Origin: Bacteroidales bacterium
GTDB lineage: Bacteria > Bacteroidota > Bacteroidia > Bacteroidales > P3
Assembly (NCBI GenBank): GCA_031263015.1
Contig: JAISGN010000012.1
Location: 62,001 to 126,000, forward strand
Reading direction: 5' to 3'
DNA: 64,000 nt
Position 1 is the first letter of the stretch. Each line of letters begins with the position of its first letter. The notes below the pieces were generated by a model. That model was not told where the DNA came from and did no database searches. It saw nothing but the letters and a program-made list of their open reading frames with translations. Both the position numbers and the translations under genes were made by a program. Shown here piece after piece: positions 51,977 through 58,641 of this stretch.

Positions 51977-52492
51977 ATGATTGATACACATATACTAAAC
52001 ACTACGAAGCCTGTTATTTCTTCTGATATAGTTTTTGCGTGGATAGCGTCATGGGCTAATAACTCTTATAAACTATCTCATCCTGAGATGAATATGCTCG
52101 CCAAAAAAGTTATAAAATTGGTTGTTCAAAGGAAAATGCCTGATTTTCATGATGAAATCAAAGATGTAAATGCGGTTTGCAATTACGGAGATTTGAATGT
52201 TATGTGTCAGGTAAATAAAAGGTTAAACATAATTACGCTAAATCATCCCTGCGGTTCGGAAGATGAAAAATTGGAACTTTGCAAGAATCTAATGAGTATG
52301 TATGATTACAGAACAACAGGGAAACCGCTTGTCGCTGTGTATTATGCACATGAAAAAGAGAGTAAAGAGTTTATTGCAAAAGTGAAAGATTTGGACTGGG
52401 GAGTGATAACGAAAAGCGAAATTATGGCATTTTTATCCGTTAATAAAGAGGTAATTATGGATAATATATTTGATGTAATATTTGATGACTGA
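51977..52492 (+). CDS. Uncharacterised cytoplasmic protein coupled to cutC
   Basis: This 171-aa protein has no signal peptide or TM segment and no domain I can name. Visible features: IVFAWIASWANNSYKLSHPEMN near the start, CNYGDLNVMCQVNKRLNIITLNH (alternating strands) in the middle, and KPLVAVYYAHEKESKEFIAKVKDLDWGVITKSEIMAFL at the end. The final block resembles a restriction-endonuclease or Rossmann-like edge but lacks clear catalytic residues. Its stop codon lies inside the cutC start region (ATGACTGA overlap), so the two are co-translated. Confidence 0.7.
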   Translation: MIDTHILNTTKPVISSDIVFAWIASWANNSYKLSHPEMNMLAKKVIKLVVQRKMPDFHDEIKDVNAVCNYGDLNVMCQVNKRLNIITLNHPCGSEDEKLELCKNLMSMYDYRTTGKPLVAVYYAHEKESKEFIAKVKDLDWGVITKSEIMAFLSVNKEVIMDNIFDVIFDD

Positions 52493-53249
52493 TGAGAAAA
52501 TATCATTAGAACTTTGCTGCCCTAATCTAAGTTCCGTAGTCGTCGCACAGAAAGCCGGTATCAAACGCATTGAGTTGTGTTCGGCTTTGTCGGCTGGGGG
52601 ATTAACTCCTTCGTATGGAATGATTATGCAGGCACAAAAGGTGTTTAATGGTGAAATTATGGTGATGGTACGTCCGAGAGAGGGTGATTTCTTTTATTCG
52701 GACGAGGAATTTAATGCAATGAAAGCGGATATTTTGTTTTGTAAAACACAGAATATTCGTATTAGCGGATTTGTATTCGGAATTTTGACACGGGAAGGCA
52801 AGATTGATTGCATAAGAACCAAAGAATTGGTTGATTTATCTAAGCCTTTGAAGGTTTGTTTTCATAGGGCGATAGATATGTCTGTGAATTATTTAACAAA
52901 TGCTGTTGAAGAGATTATTGCTTGCGGATGCGACAGAATTCTTTCTTCAGGAGCAGCGGTTACTGCTTTTGATGGGATTGATTCTCTTGCTTTTTTGAAT
53001 GAAAAATATGGAGATAAGATTGAAATAATGGCAGGGAGTGGTATAAATAGTGAGAATATTGAGGAGATATTTAAGAGAACGCATATTTCACAATTTCATT
53101 TCACGGCAAAGAAACTACAAAAAAACAGTATGTTATTTCGTAAAGAAAATGTTTCTATGGGGAATAATTTCTCTGTTTCAGAGTATGATATTTATATTGC
53201 AGATGAGGCAGAAATCAATGCTATTAAGAAAGTTTCTCTATCTTTGTAA
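52485..53249 (+). CDS. cutC: CutC family protein (copper homeostasis)
   Basis: This 254-aa TIM-barrel protein of the CutC family was historically linked to copper tolerance; its biochemical role is still unclear. Signatures: LELCCPNLSSVVVAQKAGIKRIELCSALSAGGLTPSYG, VMVRPREGDFFYSDEEF, GFVFGILT, VCFHRAIDMS, RILSSGAAVTAFDGI and IMAGSGINSENI. The reading frame also has a TTG immediately upstream (52482), but ATG 52485 is the better start. It overlaps the preceding uncharacterised gene. The promoter-like TATCTTTG of the sigma-factor gene overlaps its last codons. Confidence 0.92.
   Translation: MTDEKISLELCCPNLSSVVVAQKAGIKRIELCSALSAGGLTPSYGMIMQAQKVFNGEIMVMVRPREGDFFYSDEEFNAMKADILFCKTQNIRISGFVFGILTREGKIDCIRTKELVDLSKPLKVCFHRAIDMSVNYLTNAVEEIIACGCDRILSSGAAVTAFDGIDSLAFLNEKYGDKIEIMAGSGINSENIEEIFKRTHISQFHFTAKKLQKNSMLFRKENVSMGNNFSVSEYDIYIADEAEINAIKKVSLSL
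53239..53246 (+). promoter_or_regulatory. Possible -7 element for the sigma-factor gene
   Basis: TATCTTTG overlaps the end of cutC, 72 nt before the sigma-factor ATG at 53319. It could be fortuitous since it lies in coding sequence. Confidence 0.4.
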
Positions 53250-53318
53250 CATTAATTATTAAAATTTTTCTTCTTTTAGTGTTACTTGAACATAAAAACC
53301 TTTGTTATTTAAGGCGTA

Positions 53319-53906
53319 ATGAATGAAAATGAGGATTTGAAGATTACGATTGAAAGGTGCAAGCAAGGTGATAGAATATCTCAAAAGGCAATTTTTGAGA
53401 TGTATAAAGACTATATGTTAGCGTTATGCCAGCGTTATGCAAAGAGTAATACCGAAGCAGAAGATATGTTAATGGAGGGCTTTTTAAAAGTATTTCAAAA
53501 TATTGCTTCTTTTAAAGAATTGCCTACCTCTGATACACGAAAACCTTCTTTTAAGTCTTGGGTTAAGAAAATAATTATTAATAATGCCATAAATTCTTTT
53601 CATTACAATAAAAAACATAACACATTAGAAACAAATTTGTCTATTGAAGAAGTAGTTAATATAGAGACAGATTACATGTTTAGTGAGGAAGAACTTATAT
53701 ATGCAATAAGAAAATTACCTAATAAATTGCGCGTAATTTTCAACATGGCAGTTATAGATGATTTGCATCAAGATGAAATAGCGAATATTTTGAAGACTAG
53801 TAAAGATGCAGTAAAGATGTCTCTTTATAGAGCAAGAATTCTATTAAAAAAGCATCTTTTGTTAATGTTAAACGAAAAACAATTGAAACAATATGGAAAT
53901 AGATAA
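53319..53906 (+). CDS. ECF-type RNA polymerase sigma factor
   Basis: This 195-aa sigma factor has region 2 (residues about 20-90: QKAIFEMYKDYMLALCQRYAK, NTEAEDMLMEGFLKVFQNIASF) and region 4 (about 130-190: AIRKLPNKLRVIFNMAVID, LHQDEIANILKTSKDAVKMSLYRARILLKK with its helix-turn-helix). It lacks region 3, as ECF factors do. The downstream gene overlaps by 14 bp and encodes a membrane protein that looks like its anti-sigma factor. The pair resembles Bacteroidota ECF units that control envelope genes. Confidence 0.9.
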   Translation: MNENEDLKITIERCKQGDRISQKAIFEMYKDYMLALCQRYAKSNTEAEDMLMEGFLKVFQNIASFKELPTSDTRKPSFKSWVKKIIINNAINSFHYNKKHNTLETNLSIEEVVNIETDYMFSEEELIYAIRKLPNKLRVIFNMAVIDDLHQDEIANILKTSKDAVKMSLYRARILLKKHLLLMLNEKQLKQYGNR

Positions 53907-54696
53907 ACTTTTCAAGCATAAGTTAGCGGAACGTAAGGTAAATGCAGACAGTAATTTGTTTGATAATATATCTAACAGATTTGATAATGCTTCAACAAGT
54001 AAAACTTCATTATCAAAGATTATAATATCAAGCATGGCTGTTATTGGAATTATTGTCGTTGTATTCCTTATTAATAAAACAGACAACAGCAATAATAACA
54101 AAAGTAATCAATCCACAATTCCTCATACATCAAAGAAGAATACTGCACTTGTCAATAACAAGGCATCTACATTAACAAAGAGTGCAATTATAAAGTCAAG
54201 TAATAATATTCCTACGACAAGTATTATTACCGACTTTTCAGATCAAATAAATATATCTGTTAATAATATAAGTATAGAATTTGATAAACCTCAAATTAAA
54301 AATAACACTACGGATTTATCCGATTACAATACAACTTTGGATCATCTTGCTGTGTCAAATACCGAGGAGCAAAACGTAGAATCTGATGATGTAGAATACA
54401 ATGCTCCCAAAGATATAAACGTAATAAATCACTTTTCAAACTTACAAATTCCCAAATACGTTACTCCTAATAATGACGGAATAAATGATTTCTTTGTTAT
54501 TGGCAATTTAGACCTTTATCCAAATAATATATTAGTCATTTACAACCATTCAGGTAAGCAAATATTTTCTCAAAGTTATTATCAAAATAATTGGAATGCA
54601 CAAAATCTTCCACAAGGCATATATATGTATAAATTGATTTTGATAATAGATGGAGAAAAGGAGATAAAAACCGGTGTTGTTGAGGTAAAATTTTAA
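53893..54696 (+). CDS. Putative anti-sigma factor with C-terminal gliding-type (CHU_C, type B) domain
   Basis: This 267-aa single-pass protein has a short cytoplasmic part (residues 1-40, MEIDKLFKHKLAERKVNADSN, similar to the N-termini of Bacteroidota anti-sigma-like proteins). A TM helix follows at about 43-61, then an asparagine- and serine-rich periplasmic linker. The last 80 residues match the gliding motility-associated C-terminal domain: PKYVTPNNDGINDFFVIGNL, ILVIYNHSGKQIF, GIYMYKLIL. Such domains are normally type B sorting signals at the end of secreted proteins; finding one behind a TM anchor is unusual. It overlaps the sigma-factor gene by 14 bp. Confidence 0.8.
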   Translation: MEIDKLFKHKLAERKVNADSNLFDNISNRFDNASTSKTSLSKIIISSMAVIGIIVVVFLINKTDNSNNNKSNQSTIPHTSKKNTALVNNKASTLTKSAIIKSSNNIPTTSIITDFSDQINISVNNISIEFDKPQIKNNTTDLSDYNTTLDHLAVSNTEEQNVESDDVEYNAPKDINVINHFSNLQIPKYVTPNNDGINDFFVIGNLDLYPNNILVIYNHSGKQIFSQSYYQNNWNAQNLPQGIYMYKLILIIDGEKEIKTGVVEVKF

Positions 54697-54789
54697 GATT
54701 TTGCCTACATATTTTCTTGTCTTTATGGCATATAACTATAATGTAAAAAAAAATATAATCAATCTCTTGTGTATTCAAAACAAAGTTTG

Positions 54790-54797
54790 TATTATTG
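54790..54797 (+). promoter_or_regulatory. Weak -7-like element for the 54821 gene
   Basis: TATTATTG differs by one base from TAnnTTTG and lies 23 nt before the ATG. Confidence 0.35.
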
Positions 54798-54820
54798 CAA
54801 AAAATTTGAATACATAGTTT

Positions 54821-55189
54821 ATGGCAAAGACTAACAAGAAACATTTGATAATCAGTTACAATAACCTTTCGGAAGATTTACAGTCAAGATTCAGCGAATT
54901 ATACAATGCAGGCTATGCAGACATTGTCCAAAAGATAACAAAACCTAATGGAAGCGTTATTTTTGTTGTCCCTTTTGAAACAGAAGACATCTCTTATATG
55001 GTAAAGGTTGATGTGAAAATTGATGACAAACTTTCCGATGATGAATTTGAAAAAGACTTGTTTAATGTTGAAGAAGATGACGACAGTATCGATAAAGACA
55101 ACGTTGATGAGTCTGATAGTAAGCATAATATTGTGCTGATACATGGAGATTATTCATCAGTAGATACAGCAGACGACATATCGGAATAG
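54821..55189 (+). CDS. Small acidic protein of unknown function
   Basis: This 122-aa cytoplasmic protein has a conserved-looking N-terminal half (HLIISYNNLSEDLQSRFSELY, GYADIVQKITKPNG, IFVVPFETEDISYMVKVDVKID) and a very acidic second half (DEFEKDLFNVEEDDDSIDKDN). I recall the first half as a family of small hypothetical proteins in Bacteroidota, without known function. It has a strong terminator immediately after the stop, so it is monocistronic. The acidic tail could bind basic proteins or nucleoid factors, but this is a guess. Confidence 0.75.
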   Translation: MAKTNKKHLIISYNNLSEDLQSRFSELYNAGYADIVQKITKPNGSVIFVVPFETEDISYMVKVDVKIDDKLSDDEFEKDLFNVEEDDDSIDKDNVDESDSKHNIVLIHGDYSSVDTADDISE

Positions 55190-55193
55190 GCTC

Positions 55194-55225
55194 AAAAATC
55201 TCAAACTTTATTTGAGATTTTTTTT
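55194..55225 (+). terminator. Rho-independent terminator after the small acidic protein gene
   Basis: The stem AAAAATCTCAAA/TTTGAGATTTTT with a 5-nt loop is followed by further Ts. It overlaps the 3' end of the O-antigen-ligase remnant on the other strand. Confidence 0.85.
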
Positions 55226-55515
55226 ATTGAGGCATACATTAGACTAATCATAAACACAAAATAAAATATCCCCTGTTGCCGCTCCAGCATTGCTTCAAAC
55301 ATCATACTTATTGTGCTAATTATTAGAATGGAAATCAACCACCATTGTTTTCTATTCAAGAATCGTATTACTAAAATCAGATAAACCCAAATCAAAACCA
55401 ACATTCCGAATATTCCTATTGCAATTCCTGTTTGTAAAAACTGATTATGCGCATTCAGATAGTTCTTCCCTTGTAATTGATGTTGCAATAAAATCATTGA
55501 TACGTTTATATCCAA
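55201..55515 (-). pseudogene. C-terminal remnant of an O-antigen ligase/polymerase (Wzy/WaaL-like)
   Basis: About 104 codons remain, with NAHNQFLQTGIAIGIFGMLVLIW, the conserved periplasmic-loop end and TM of the O-antigen ligase/polymerase family, and two more TM segments (WWLISILIISTISMMF, FYFVFMISLMYASI). Family members have about 400 residues with 10-12 TM helices; everything upstream is missing. The upstream DNA contains stops in all frames and then repeat array R14. The stop codon lies in the terminator of the neighbouring gene. It is best read as a decayed 3' fragment. Confidence 0.7.
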
Positions 55516-55583
55516 CTATAAATAGGCTTGTCATATACCCAAGTGCTTTGATAGTCGTGCGTAAGTGAGTTTATATTTTTATA

Positions 55584-55646
55584 AAAGGCTGTTTCGTTCG
55601 CACCAAAGGCTGTTTTGTGAAAATGAAACAGCCTTTTAATTTTATT
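55584..55646. repeat. 21-bp repeat array R14 (3 units)
   Basis: Units start at 55584, 55605 and 55626 with cores GGCTG, GGCTG and CAGCC. Inverted cores allow a hairpin between units 2 and 3. It lies at the broken end of the ligase remnant. Confidence 0.92.
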
Positions 55647-55746
55647 AAATCTGGGTTGAAGGACGGATGTGCGTGTATTGTTTTGGGCTTCTGTGCGAAT
55701 AGAAAACCAATCGGCAATATAATTTCCATAGTTGGAAAAAAAGTTG

Positions 55747-55754
55747 TACTTTTG
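55747..55754 (+). promoter_or_regulatory. Putative -7 element for the Pur-family gene
   Basis: TACTTTTG followed by C, 31 nt before ATG 55786. It lies downstream of an in-frame ATG at 55732, which it rules out. Confidence 0.65.
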
Positions 55755-55785
55755 CATTCCTAAAACAGATTTTATACAGGTATTT

Positions 55786-56121
55786 ATGGAAAATAAAGAG
55801 AGAACCGAATTTTTAGAGGTCTATTCTACATCAGTGAAAGCGGGTAAAAGAACTTATTTTTTTGATGTAAAACAAATGGAATCCGGTGAGAAGTTTATGA
55901 TTATCACCGAAAGCAAACGCAAATTCAATGATGAAGATGGCACTTTTACGTATCAAAAGCATAAAATCTATCTTTACAAGGAAGATAATGAGAAATTCCT
56001 TAGAGCATTGAGCGATACAATAAAATTTATTGAGACAGGCATAGAACCGGAAAAGCGTCCCGACCAAATAGAAGCAAAAGAGAAAAGCGTTTTTGACGAT
56101 TTGGATTTTAAGTTAGATTAG
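55786..56121 (+). CDS. DUF3276/Pur-alpha-like nucleic-acid-binding protein
   Basis: This 111-aa protein has one PUR repeat: VYSTSVKAGKRTYFFDVKQMESGEKFMIITESKR, FTYQKHKIYLYKEDNEKFLRALSDTIKFI. PUR proteins bind single-stranded DNA or RNA; bacterial members such as Borrelia BpuR dimerise and act as regulators. The C-terminal tail is acidic. It lies 52 bp before parA. The start at 55786 is set by the promoter box; a longer in-frame version from 55732 is rejected. Confidence 0.85.
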   Translation: MENKERTEFLEVYSTSVKAGKRTYFFDVKQMESGEKFMIITESKRKFNDEDGTFTYQKHKIYLYKEDNEKFLRALSDTIKFIETGIEPEKRPDQIEAKEKSVFDDLDFKLD

Positions 56122-56173
56122 TATATGGCGATGCTATCCTGTTAAGACGGGATAATGTTTGATATAATAAATT

Positions 56174-56938
56174 ATGGGGAAAGTCATAGCAATAGCTAAT
56201 CAAAAGGGAGGAGTCGGAAAGACCACTACGGCTATCAATTTGGCGGCAGCGTTGTCGGTAATGGAGAAAAAAACGCTGTTAGTTGATGCCGACCCGCAGG
56301 CAAATGCCTCTTCCGGTTTGGGAATTGACCCCGAGCAGGTGCAAAACAGCATTTACGAATGTCTTATTGAAGGTATGCCTGCAATGGATGCAATAAAGAC
56401 TACAACAACCCCTAACCTTGATGTATTGCCTGCCCGTATTGATTTGGTAGGAGCAGAGATTGAACTTCAAAATATGGAGAACAGAGAGGTTAAGATGAAG
56501 ATTGCTCTTGACTTTGTGAAGAATAATTATGATTATATATTGATTGATTGCTCTCCTTCTTTGGGATTGGTAACAATAAACGCCTTCACAGCGGCAGATT
56601 CCGTCATTATACCGGTGCAATGTCAGTATTTTGCATTGGAAGGCTTGGGAAAATTGCTAAATACAATCAGATTAGTTCAGGGAAGGCTCAATACGGCATT
56701 GGAAATTGAAGGAATATTGCTCACAATGTATGATGCACGTCTGCGATTGAACAAACAGGTTGCGGAAGATGTTGCAATCCATTTTCAGCAACTTGTTTTC
56801 AAGACAATAATATATAATAATGTTAAATTGGCAGAGGCACCCAGTCATGGTTTAAGTGCAATTATGTATGATGCATCCTCAATCGGCGCGGTTAATTATA
56901 TGAATCTTGCTGCCGAACTGATAGAACGTGAAAAGTAA
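56174..56938 (+). CDS. parA: Chromosome partitioning ATPase ParA (Soj)
   Basis: This 254-aa Walker ATPase works with ParB and parS sites to segregate the replication origin. Deviant Walker A KGGVGKTTTAINLAAAL, switch DADPQANASSGLGI, Walker B YDYILIDCSPSLGL, and the C-terminal VAEDVAIHFQQLVFKT and EAPSHGLSA segments are all present. There is no N-terminal HTH, so it is the chromosomal (type Ib-like) form. parB follows after 19 bp. I found no convincing parS (TGTTTCACGTGAAACA-like) in the window. Confidence 0.95.
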   Translation: MGKVIAIANQKGGVGKTTTAINLAAALSVMEKKTLLVDADPQANASSGLGIDPEQVQNSIYECLIEGMPAMDAIKTTTTPNLDVLPARIDLVGAEIELQNMENREVKMKIALDFVKNNYDYILIDCSPSLGLVTINAFTAADSVIIPVQCQYFALEGLGKLLNTIRLVQGRLNTALEIEGILLTMYDARLRLNKQVAEDVAIHFQQLVFKTIIYNNVKLAEAPSHGLSAIMYDASSIGAVNYMNLAAELIEREK

Positions 56939-56957
56939 ATAAGAAACGAAGAAGATA

Positions 56958-57845
56958 ATGGCAAAGAAAGTAGCATTGGGAAGAGGACTTGGAGCTCTTC
57001 TTCAAAATATGGAAGGACAGGAATTAACTAATAACACAAAATCTATTGCGGCGGAAATAGCCAATGTACCGATAGATGCAATAGAGCCTAATCCTAATCA
57101 GCCAAGAACAGAGTTTGACGAGAAGGCTTTGCAGGAATTATCTCAGAGTATCAAACAATATGGCATCATTGTGCCTGTTACCGTAAATAAAATCGGCGGA
57201 AAATATCAGTTAATAGCGGGAGAACGCCGCTATCGTGCTGCTAAACTTGCAGGATTAAAAGAAATACCTGCATATATTCGCATTGTAACCAAGCATGAGA
57301 TTATGGAAATGGCTTTAGTTGAGAATATACAACGCCAAGACCTTAATCCGATAGAAACAGCCCTGACTTTCCAAAATCTTATTGAAGAATACAATTTCAC
57401 ACAGGAGCAAATGAGTGAGCGAATCGGCAAAAGCCGTTCAACAATCACTAATTTCTTACGCTTATTGAAGCTTCCGGCAGAAATACAACTCAATTTACGT
57501 AACGGAATCATCTCTATGGGGCACGCAAGAGCCTTAATAAGTTTGGAAAAGCAAGAAGAACAATTGCGGATAATGAAGATGATAATTGAGAAAGACCTTT
57601 CCGTGCGGCAGGTTGAAGCAATGGTCAATCAGATTAAGCATCCGCAAGAACAAAAGCAAGCAAAGATAAAAGCAAAGCAAACTCTCCCAGAATTTCATAC
57701 CGATTTCAAGCAGGCGATATCAAAGAAACTTGACACATCTGTTGATATTACTCGCTCGACACGAGGGAAAGGCAACATTATTATACCATTTACCAACGAT
57801 AAAGACTTTGAACGCATAGTTGCAATAATAGAAGGAGTGAAGTAA
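56958..57845 (+). CDS. parB: Chromosome partitioning protein ParB (Spo0J)
   Basis: This 295-aa CTPase/DNA-binding protein loads at parS and spreads along DNA. The N-terminal ParB/Sulfiredoxin-like domain has PNPNQPRTEFDEKALQELSQSIKQYGI and the CTP-binding GERRYRAAKLAGL. The central HTH shows TQEQMSERIGKSRSTITNFLRLL, and the C-terminal dimerisation domain ends RIVAIIEGVK-like. Its stop codon overlaps the DUF5683 start by 1 bp (TAATG). It is in an operon with parA. Confidence 0.95.
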   Translation: MAKKVALGRGLGALLQNMEGQELTNNTKSIAAEIANVPIDAIEPNPNQPRTEFDEKALQELSQSIKQYGIIVPVTVNKIGGKYQLIAGERRYRAAKLAGLKEIPAYIRIVTKHEIMEMALVENIQRQDLNPIETALTFQNLIEEYNFTQEQMSERIGKSRSTITNFLRLLKLPAEIQLNLRNGIISMGHARALISLEKQEEQLRIMKMIIEKDLSVRQVEAMVNQIKHPQEQKQAKIKAKQTLPEFHTDFKQAISKKLDTSVDITRSTRGKGNIIIPFTNDKDFERIVAIIEGVK

Positions 57846-58393
57846 TGTCTCGTTTGCGGATATTATTGTTTGCATTCGCATTATTTTTATCTCAATTTGC
57901 CGTCGGGCAAAGGGCAGATACAATATTCAAAGCCCCAAAGCATAGTCCGACACGAGCAACCCTTTATTCAACATTTCTTCCCGGTTTAGGACAAGTTTAT
58001 AATAAACAAATATGGAAGGCTCCCGTTATTTACGCAGCAGGTGCTGTCGTTACATATTTTGCAATCACCAATCACAAAGGAGCAAAGAAATTCAAGAACG
58101 AATATACTAACAGAATGAATGGCGGTATCCGTAATCCCGATTATGCTTTGTGGCGGGACGAAAGCATATTGGCAAAATATAATCAGTACGAACAGGCGTT
58201 TGAATTAAGCCTTATCATCGGTGGAGTGGTGTATCTGATAAACATTATAGACGCTTTGGTTTATGCACACCTCTTTACATTTGACATAAACGACAATCTG
58301 TCCGCCAACATTCAACCTTTCTATATTCCGAACGCCATTCCGACATCTCAATCCTCTGCTTTCGGCTTATCAATCAATTTTTCATTAAAATAA
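57845..58393 (+). CDS. DUF5683 domain membrane protein
   Basis: This 182-aa exported protein has a signal peptide (about 1-21, ending AVG-Q) and the DUF5683 core: PKHSPTRATLYSTFLPGLGQVYNKQIWKAPVIYAAGAVVTYFAITNHK, with a second TM near IIGGVVYLINIIDALVYAHLF. The GLGQxYN segment resembles TM2-like motifs. It commonly follows parAB in Bacteroidota. It ends with an aromatic barrel-like strand (FGLSINFSLK). The function is unknown; it may link segregation to the envelope. Array R15 begins on its stop codon. Confidence 0.85.
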   Translation: MSRLRILLFAFALFLSQFAVGQRADTIFKAPKHSPTRATLYSTFLPGLGQVYNKQIWKAPVIYAAGAVVTYFAITNHKGAKKFKNEYTNRMNGGIRNPDYALWRDESILAKYNQYEQAFELSLIIGGVVYLINIIDALVYAHLFTFDINDNLSANIQPFYIPNAIPTSQSSAFGLSINFSLK

Positions 58394-58476
58394 AACGGCG
58401 TTTCGTTTCAACGAAATCAAGCCTCATTAAAATAAAAGGCTGTTCCATTTTAACGAAACGGCGTTTTATTTTACCC
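58393..58476. repeat. 21-bp repeat array R15 (4 units) starting on a stop codon
   Basis: Units start at 58393, 58414, 58435 and 58456: CGGCG core, AAATCAAGCCTCATT type, GGCTG core and CGGCG core. The first base is the last base of the DUF5683 stop codon. Confidence 0.9.
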
Positions 58477-58584
58477 TTATCAACATTCTGTGTATCAATC
58501 CCGTTTAATACGGCGGCGAAAGCCTAATATGCTTTGGTTTTTGTTGAAAACGAAATAATCTTATGCGATAAAAATACATAATTA

Positions 58585-58615
58585 TTGCGAGTTATGAAAA
58601 AATAATGTAATTTTG
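58585..58615 (+). promoter_or_regulatory. Promoter of the 58642 gene
   Basis: TTG at 58585-58587, a 20-nt spacer and TAATTTTG at 58608-58615; the ATG is 26 nt downstream. Confidence 0.55.
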
Positions 58616-58641
58616 CAACAATGATTTAAAAGAAAGCTATT

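Noticed and set aside
55584..55646. parS-like site near parA, or a CRISPR-like array
   Set aside because: The TGTTTCGTT segments of the repeat do not form the TGTTTCACGTGAAACA palindrome. Units are 21 bp without unique spacers, so neither parS nor CRISPR fits.
55506..55757. 83-residue minus-strand frame upstream of the ligase remnant
   Set aside because: It runs through repeat array R14 and the promoter of the Pur-family gene, and shows no ligase-family residues that would extend the remnant.
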